A DNA stretch of 38,912 bases from Oscillospiraceae bacterium. GTDB lineage: Bacteria > Bacillota > Clostridia > Oscillospirales > Ruminococcaceae. The notes under the pieces were generated by a model. The model was not told where the DNA came from. It made no database searches and saw only the letters and a program-made list of their open reading frames with translations. Positions 34,890-38,912 of the stretch are shown here, in pieces. Location of the stretch: contig JAQUYD010000019.1 of NCBI GenBank assembly GCA_028692035.1, positions 1-38,912 on the forward strand, read 5' to 3'. Made by a program: the position numbers and the translations under genes. Within the stretch, counting starts at the first letter, position 1; every line of letters starts with the position of its first letter.

Positions 34890-35175
34890 TGAATACAAAA
34901 GCGTTGAAAAGAAACAGTAAGTATTGCGGTGCCCACAGAGAGGAGGCGGTTGGTGAAAGCCTTCGGCAAGGCAGTGCCCAACCCCTCTTGAAGCTGCGGA
35001 CCGAACGAAGGCCGACGCGCCTTCCAATAAGATTCGCCGGGACCTCCCGTCATAGAGGAACGCATAGGGCGATGTTCACCCTGTGTGTAAAAGTGCGGAA
35101 CCTGCTTCCGAATTTAGGTGGTACCACGGACTTTTTGTTCGCCCTAAGCTGACATGGATCAGCTTAGGGCTTTTT
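34890..35175 (+). promoter_or_regulatory. T-box leader of proS
   Basis: The leader carries the T-box AATTTAGGTGGTACCACGG at 35111-35129, which pairs with the free end of uncharged tRNA, and a terminator of GCCCTAAGCTGA (35141-35152) and TCAGCTTAGGGC (35159-35170) with a T-run. The long stem I region includes GCGGACCGAACG near 34996; CCG there could be the proline specifier codon, as expected for this gene. Uncharged tRNA-Pro should allow read-through into proS. Confidence 0.88.
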
Positions 35176-35205
35176 ATATTTTTTCAAAACAAAGGAGGCA
35201 ATCTC

Positions 35206-36933
35206 ATGAAACTGGAAAAACTGGTGGGGGACCGCTTTAAGGAACGCCCGGCCGACTGTGTAATCGACAGCCATGCCCTAATGTTGCGCGGCGGCTACAT
35301 GAAATATGTGGCCAACGGCATCTTCTCCTCCTATCTTCCCCTGCGACGGATCACTCGGAAAATCGAACAGATCATCCGAGAAGAAATGGATCGCATCGAC
35401 GGGCAGGAGGTCCTGTTCCCGGTGGTGCTGCCCGCGTCCCTGTGGCAGGAATCCGGGCGGTACGAAAGCGTGGGTAGCGAGCTGATGCGCCTGTCCGACC
35501 GCAACGGCACCCCGTTGGTTCTGGGCATGACCCATGAAGAGGCCGCCGTTCAGCTGGTGCGGGAATATGCCCAAAGCTACAACAAATACCCGTTCATGAT
35601 CTATCAAATCCAAACCAAATTCCGGGACGAGGCCCGCCCCCGCGGCGGGCTCATCCGGGTCCGGGAATTCACCATGAAAGACGCCTACTCGTTCCACACC
35701 AGCCAGGCGGATTTAGAAGCTTATTATGACCGGTGCTTTCACGCTTATGAGCGAATTTTTGCCCGGTCCGGGGTGCCAGAGGTAGTATCTGTCGCCTCCG
35801 ATTCCGGTATGATGGGCGGCAGCCTTTCCCACGAATTTATGCTGCTCACCCCCGTAGGCGAAGATTCCATCGCCATCTGCAGGGACTGTGGCTACCGAGC
35901 CAATATGGAAGCGGCCGCAGCTATTGTATCGAACCTGCGGGACGAGATCTCCCAGCCGCTGGAGCTGGTGCATACTCCCGGCATCCACACCATCGAGGAC
36001 ATCTGCGCCTTTCTGGAAAGCCCAAAAGAAAAAAGCTGCAAAGCCGTGGTCTATCAGCAAAACGGGGACAACCGATATGTTGTCCTGTTTATCCGGGGCG
36101 ATCTAGATGTTAACGAAACCAAGCTGACCAACTTTTTGGGCTGTGAAATCCGCCCCGTGGTGATCGATGCCGAATGCGGGCTACACGTAGGTTACATTGG
36201 GCCATATGATTTGAACGGGGATTTCACCATACTGTTCGACCAATCGCTAAAAGGGGCCAACAACCTCTCCTGCGGCGGCAACCGGGAAGAATACCATTAC
36301 ACCGGCTTAGACATGGAACGGGATTTTTCCGGCGCCCAATATCACGACTTTGCAAAAATTGGGGAAAACGGGATCTGCCCAGCCTGTGGAAAACCATCTA
36401 TTACCATCGCCCGCGGCATTGAAGTGGGCAATATCTTTCAGCTGGGCGATAAATACACCCGCTCCATGCAAATGTTGTACCTGGATCAGAACGGTGAAAC
36501 CCATCCCCCTGTCATGGGCTGCTATGGCATTGGCGTAGGGCGGCTGGCCGCATCAGTATGCGAAGCGCACCATGACGCATACGGACCCATATGGCCCATC
36601 TCCATTGCCCCCTGGCAGGTGCATCTGTGCGCTGTCCGGGCTGACGATCCGCTAGTCAAAGCTTATGCCGACCAGTTATATGAACAGTTGCAGATCCGGG
36701 GCATCGAGGTGATCTATGACGACCGAGACGTCAGCGCCGGCGTCATGTTTTCCGACGCCGACCTATTGGGGGTCCCGGTGCGGGCTATTGTCAGCCCCCG
36801 CAACCTAAAACAAAACTGCTGTGAAATCGTCACCCGGGACAAAACCATCTGCGAAACGGCGCCTGCCGGCGAAGCTGCCGGTCAGATTGCCGCGCTGGTG
36901 GAAAAGCTGCTGGACTCCTATGGTGGCAAATAA
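35206..36933 (+). CDS. proS: Proline--tRNA ligase (bacterial type with editing domain)
   Basis: The 575-residue enzyme charges tRNA-Pro with proline at the expense of ATP in the cytosol. It shows class II motifs: motif 2 FRDEARPRGGLIRVREFTMK near 145-164 and motif 3 GCYGIGVGRLAASV near 442. An insertion between them, about residues 225-390, is the INS editing domain of bacterial ProRS that hydrolyses Ala-tRNA-Pro (KAVVYQQNGDNRYVVLFIRG). The C-terminal anticodon-binding domain includes YDDRDVSAGVMFSDADLLGV. AAAGGAGG lies before the ATG. The gene is preceded by a T-box leader and followed by a terminator shared with the convergent purF-like gene. Confidence 0.97.
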   Translation: MKLEKLVGDRFKERPADCVIDSHALMLRGGYMKYVANGIFSSYLPLRRITRKIEQIIREEMDRIDGQEVLFPVVLPASLWQESGRYESVGSELMRLSDRNGTPLVLGMTHEEAAVQLVREYAQSYNKYPFMIYQIQTKFRDEARPRGGLIRVREFTMKDAYSFHTSQADLEAYYDRCFHAYERIFARSGVPEVVSVASDSGMMGGSLSHEFMLLTPVGEDSIAICRDCGYRANMEAAAAIVSNLRDEISQPLELVHTPGIHTIEDICAFLESPKEKSCKAVVYQQNGDNRYVVLFIRGDLDVNETKLTNFLGCEIRPVVIDAECGLHVGYIGPYDLNGDFTILFDQSLKGANNLSCGGNREEYHYTGLDMERDFSGAQYHDFAKIGENGICPACGKPSITIARGIEVGNIFQLGDKYTRSMQMLYLDQNGETHPPVMGCYGIGVGRLAASVCEAHHDAYGPIWPISIAPWQVHLCAVRADDPLVKAYADQLYEQLQIRGIEVIYDDRDVSAGVMFSDADLLGVPVRAIVSPRNLKQNCCEIVTRDKTICETAPAGEAAGQIAALVEKLLDSYGGK

Positions 36934-36992
36934 CGTGGCTTTTCCCGCGGAGGAAGACCAACGCTTCTTTTGTCCCGCCTTCCGTTTTGTCT

Positions 36993-37031
36993 AAAAAAAG
37001 AGAGCTATCCTTTTTAGGATGGCTCTCTTTT
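36993..37031. terminator. Bidirectional terminator between proS and the purF-like gene
   Basis: AAAAGAGAGC-TATCC pairs with GGAT-GGCTCTCTTTT across 36996-37031; A-rich on one side and T-rich on the other, serving two convergent genes. Confidence 0.85.
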
Positions 37032-37040
37032 CATCATTTC

Positions 37041-38444
37041 CTACTCCTGGCCGCTCCAGCAATAGGTACAAAGTTTGCAGGGGTCGATCCCCACCGAGGC
37101 GACCATGTCGTCCAGCCGGTGGTACCGCAAAGAGGTAAACTTTAGCTCCTTGCCGATTTGCTCCACCATCTCCTTGTAATTGGTGCTGTCCGGATTGGCA
37201 TAGTCCAACAGGGTATCGTAATCGGTGATCCCCTCGCGCCGCTGGATCACCTGGCGACCGATCAGTTCCAGCTCCGAATTCGAGCGGGAAAAGTTGAGAT
37301 ATTTGCAGCCGAACAAAAGTGGTGGGCATGCAGGGCGGATATGCACCTCTTTGGCGCCATTTTGATACAAAAGCTCGGCGCTTTCCCGCAGCTGGGTTCC
37401 CCGGACGATCGAGTCGTCGATCAGCACCATGCTTTTATTCTGGATCAACGCGTTGACCGGGATCAGCTTCATCCGGGCAATCAGGTTGCGCTGGGTTTGG
37501 TTCGGCGGCATAAAGGATCGGGGCCAGGTTGGAGTGTACTTGATAAACGGGCGGGCGAAGGGGATCCCAGAACGGTTGGCATAGCCCACCGCATGGGCGA
37601 TTCCGGAATCCGGTACGCCGGCCACCATATCGGTTCGCACATCGTCCCGGTCGGCCAGCTTTTCGCCGCAACGGTAGCGCATCGCTTCTACGTTAATGCC
37701 TTCATAGGTAGAGGTGGGGTACCCGTAGTAGACCCACATAAAGGTGCAGAATTTCATTTCTTTCTGGGCCGGACTCACCGTTTCGGCGCCATCCGGCGTG
37801 ATCAGTACGATTTCCGCCGCACCCAATTCCTTATAGTCTTCATATCCCAAGTTGATAAAGGCGGAGCTTTCAAACGCGGCGCAGACTGCGCCCTTTTTTC
37901 TCCCCAACGCCAGCGGGGTGCGCCCCATCCGGTCCCGGGCCGCATAGATCCCCTGGGGGGTCATGACCAGCATGGTCATGGAACCGTCGATCATCTTCTG
38001 AGCATAGCGGATGCCATCCACAATATTTTCCTGTTGATTGATCAACGCCGCTACCAGCTCCGTCGGGTTGATGCTGCCGCCGCTCATTTCCAGAAAATGG
38101 ATGCTTCCGTTCTGAAAAGCCTGTTCCACCAATTCGGCGCTGTTGTTGATCCGGCCGACGGTTCCAATGGCGAAAGTCCCCAGATGGGAACGGACCATCA
38201 ACGGCTGGGGCTCGTTGTCCGAAATACAGCCGATGCCAAAATTGCCCCGCATGTCGATCGATTCTTTTTCAAATTTGGTGCGAAACGGGGAATTTTCGAT
38301 ATTATGAATTGACCGGTCAAACCCCTTTTCTCCGTAGACAGCCATCCCGCCCCTGCGCGTGCCCAAGTGCGAATGGTAATCCGTGCCAAAAAACAGGTCG
38401 AACACACAGTCTGTGCGGGATGCTACCCCAAAGAGTCCTCCCAT
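37041..38444 (-). CDS. PurF-like amidophosphoribosyltransferase lacking the N-terminal cysteine
   Basis: The 467-residue protein aligns along its length with PurF, which makes phosphoribosylamine from PRPP and glutamine. It has the glutaminase-type start (MGGLFGVASRTDC), SHLGTRRGGMAVYG, the PRPP loop MVLIDDSIVRGTQLRES near residues 350-366, and Cys residues at the end (PCKLCTYCW) as in Fe-S-containing PurF. The nucleophilic Cys that must follow the initiator Met is replaced by Gly, so glutamine hydrolysis should fail; it may use ammonia or have another role. I chose the second ATG (38444) because AAGGAG is 9 bases upstream; the ATG at 38453 touches that site, and its sequence would not restore Cys either. 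Confidence 0.85.
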   Translation of the reverse strand: MGGLFGVASRTDCVFDLFFGTDYHSHLGTRRGGMAVYGEKGFDRSIHNIENSPFRTKFEKESIDMRGNFGIGCISDNEPQPLMVRSHLGTFAIGTVGRINNSAELVEQAFQNGSIHFLEMSGGSINPTELVAALINQQENIVDGIRYAQKMIDGSMTMLVMTPQGIYAARDRMGRTPLALGRKKGAVCAAFESSAFINLGYEDYKELGAAEIVLITPDGAETVSPAQKEMKFCTFMWVYYGYPTSTYEGINVEAMRYRCGEKLADRDDVRTDMVAGVPDSGIAHAVGYANRSGIPFARPFIKYTPTWPRSFMPPNQTQRNLIARMKLIPVNALIQNKSMVLIDDSIVRGTQLRESAELLYQNGAKEVHIRPACPPLLFGCKYLNFSRSNSELELIGRQVIQRREGITDYDTLLDYANPDSTNYKEMVEQIGKELKFTSLRYHRLDDMVASVGIDPCKLCTYCWSGQE

Positions 38445-38476
38445 CTCGATCATCTCCTTTGCGTTTCATATGGTTT

Positions 38477-38505
38477 ATTATAAGCGGAACGGCCCCTTAT
38501 TTCAA
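38477..38505 (-). promoter_or_regulatory. Promoter of the purF-like gene
   Basis: On the minus strand TTGAAA (38505-38500) and TATAAT (38482-38477) are 17 bases apart, about 32 bases before the ATG. Confidence 0.8.
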
Positions 38506-38573
38506 GGAATGATTTTAGCGGTCCTTCTTTGCCGTATTTTCCATCGGAATCAGATGTTTTTTCGAAAAATCTC

Positions 38574-38602
38574 TTGACATCCCCCTGCTTCTTTGTTAGA
38601 AT
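38574..38602 (+). promoter_or_regulatory. Promoter of the tRNA-Thr/tRNA-Tyr unit
   Basis: TTGACA (38574-38579) and TAGAAT (38597-38602) are 17 bases apart, 19 bases before tRNA-Thr. Confidence 0.85.
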
Positions 38603-38621
38603 AAATCACGTTGCTGGATTT

Positions 38622-38697
38622 GCTGGTGTAGCTCAGTTGGTAGAGCAGCTGATTTGTAATCAGCAGGTCGGGGGTTCAAGTCCGTCCACCAGCTCCA
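38622..38697 (+). tRNA. tRNA-Thr (anticodon TGT)
   Basis: The 76-base cloverleaf has acceptor arms GCTGGTG and CACCAGC, anticodon stem CTGAT/ATCAG around loop TTGTA with anticodon TGT, and T arm GGTTCAAGTCC. CCA is encoded. Confidence 0.95.
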
Positions 38698-38710
38698 TAT
38701 AAGTGAATAT

Positions 38711-38795
38711 GGGAGAATTCCCGAGTGGCCAAAGGGGGCAGACTGTAAATCTGTTGCGTTTCGCTTCGATGGTTCGAATCCATCTTCTCCCACCA
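38711..38795 (+). tRNA. tRNA-Tyr (anticodon GTA)
   Basis: The 85-base gene has acceptor arms GGGAGAA and TTCTCCC, anticodon stem CAGA/TCTG around loop CTGTAAA (anticodon GTA), a long variable arm expected for bacterial tRNA-Tyr, and encoded CCA. It lies 13 bases after tRNA-Thr on one transcript. Confidence 0.95.
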
Positions 38796-38803
38796 TACTT
38801 TAT

Positions 38804-38853
38804 GCCCGAAAAAGATGTCATGCGGTGAAAGCCGCATGACATCGGGCTTTTTC
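38804..38853 (+). terminator. Terminator of the tRNA-Thr/tRNA-Tyr unit
   Basis: GATGTCATGCGG (38814-38825) pairs with CCGCATGACATC (38832-38843), extended by GCCC/GGGC, then TTTTTC. The last 59 bases of the window show no feature. Confidence 0.9.
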
Positions 38854-38912
38854 AGGGGTCAAACCTTTGTAAAACGGATCGTCTGTTTTGAGGATATAAT
38901 TGTCCGCTTTTT

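Noticed and set aside
34095-35027. Minus-strand open frame of 310 codons
   Set aside because: Ser/Ala-rich shadow of the flotillin coiled coil; it also crosses the flotillin terminator and the proS promoter.
37158-38312. Plus-strand open frame of 384 codons
   Set aside because: Antisense to the PurF-like gene and without a ribosome site or known motif.

Overview
The window looks like chromosome of a low-GC-lineage Gram-positive of the class Clostridia, probably a gut Oscillospiraceae/Ruminococcaceae-type organism. This is inferred from the T-box-controlled proS with its internal editing domain, the yybP-ykoY-type manganese riboswitch, the MobP-type relaxase and DUF6076 protein usual in gut Firmicutes mobile elements, and sigma-A-type promoters with 17-base spacers. 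No rRNA or marker gene fixes the species.

Layout. (1) Bases 1-6118 are a worn integrative mobilizable element: two serine-recombinase stubs, a tyrosine integrase that has lost its catalytic tyrosine, an excisionase, a MobP-type relaxase with Sel1 repeats, a ribbon-helix-helix accessory protein, a winged-helix protein and, divergently, a DUF6076 protein. No type IV secretion genes are present. (2) 6312-7290 is a scar of gene ends: an unidentified C-terminus, a cysteine desulfurase C-terminus, an integrase piece and an IS66 TnpB piece. (3) 7573-9350 is a compact four-gene operon led by a MerR-type regulator, with a textbook 19-base-spacer promoter and a terminator. (4) 9454-13978 holds an IS110 scrap and a minus-strand two-gene signalling operon: a Cache-type hybrid histidine kinase coupled by ATGA overlap to a lipoprotein joining a solute-binding domain to a 5'-nucleotidase C-terminal domain. 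(5) 14169-15409 holds an Xre regulator beside decayed parA and repA, the fossil of a plasmid-like or ICE replication module. (6) 15608-22058 carries small envelope genes: lipoproteins, a CDP-alcohol phosphatidyltransferase fused to a flavodoxin-like membrane protein, a TfoX domain protein, an AraC/GyrI regulator and small membrane or unknown proteins. (7) 22105-31499 is a minus-strand array of four hybrid sensor kinases behind one promoter. The promoter-proximal kinase (1304 residues) is intact, the second is broken only by a nine-base homopolymer, and the third and fourth are badly decayed. (8) 31735-38853 looks like stable core genome: a PfkB-family sugar kinase, tRNA-Arg, a Mn riboswitch plus flotillin, a T-box plus proS, a PurF-like protein lacking the nucleophilic cysteine, tRNA-Thr and tRNA-Tyr.

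The most notable signals are the decaying or switchable kinase array, the kinase plus binding-lipoprotein pair, the MerR operon of unknown purpose, the Xre start codon buried in a perfect hairpin with its ribosome site in the loop, and the PurF paralogue without its glutaminase nucleophile. All functional statements come from reading translations and motifs by eye; no database search was run.
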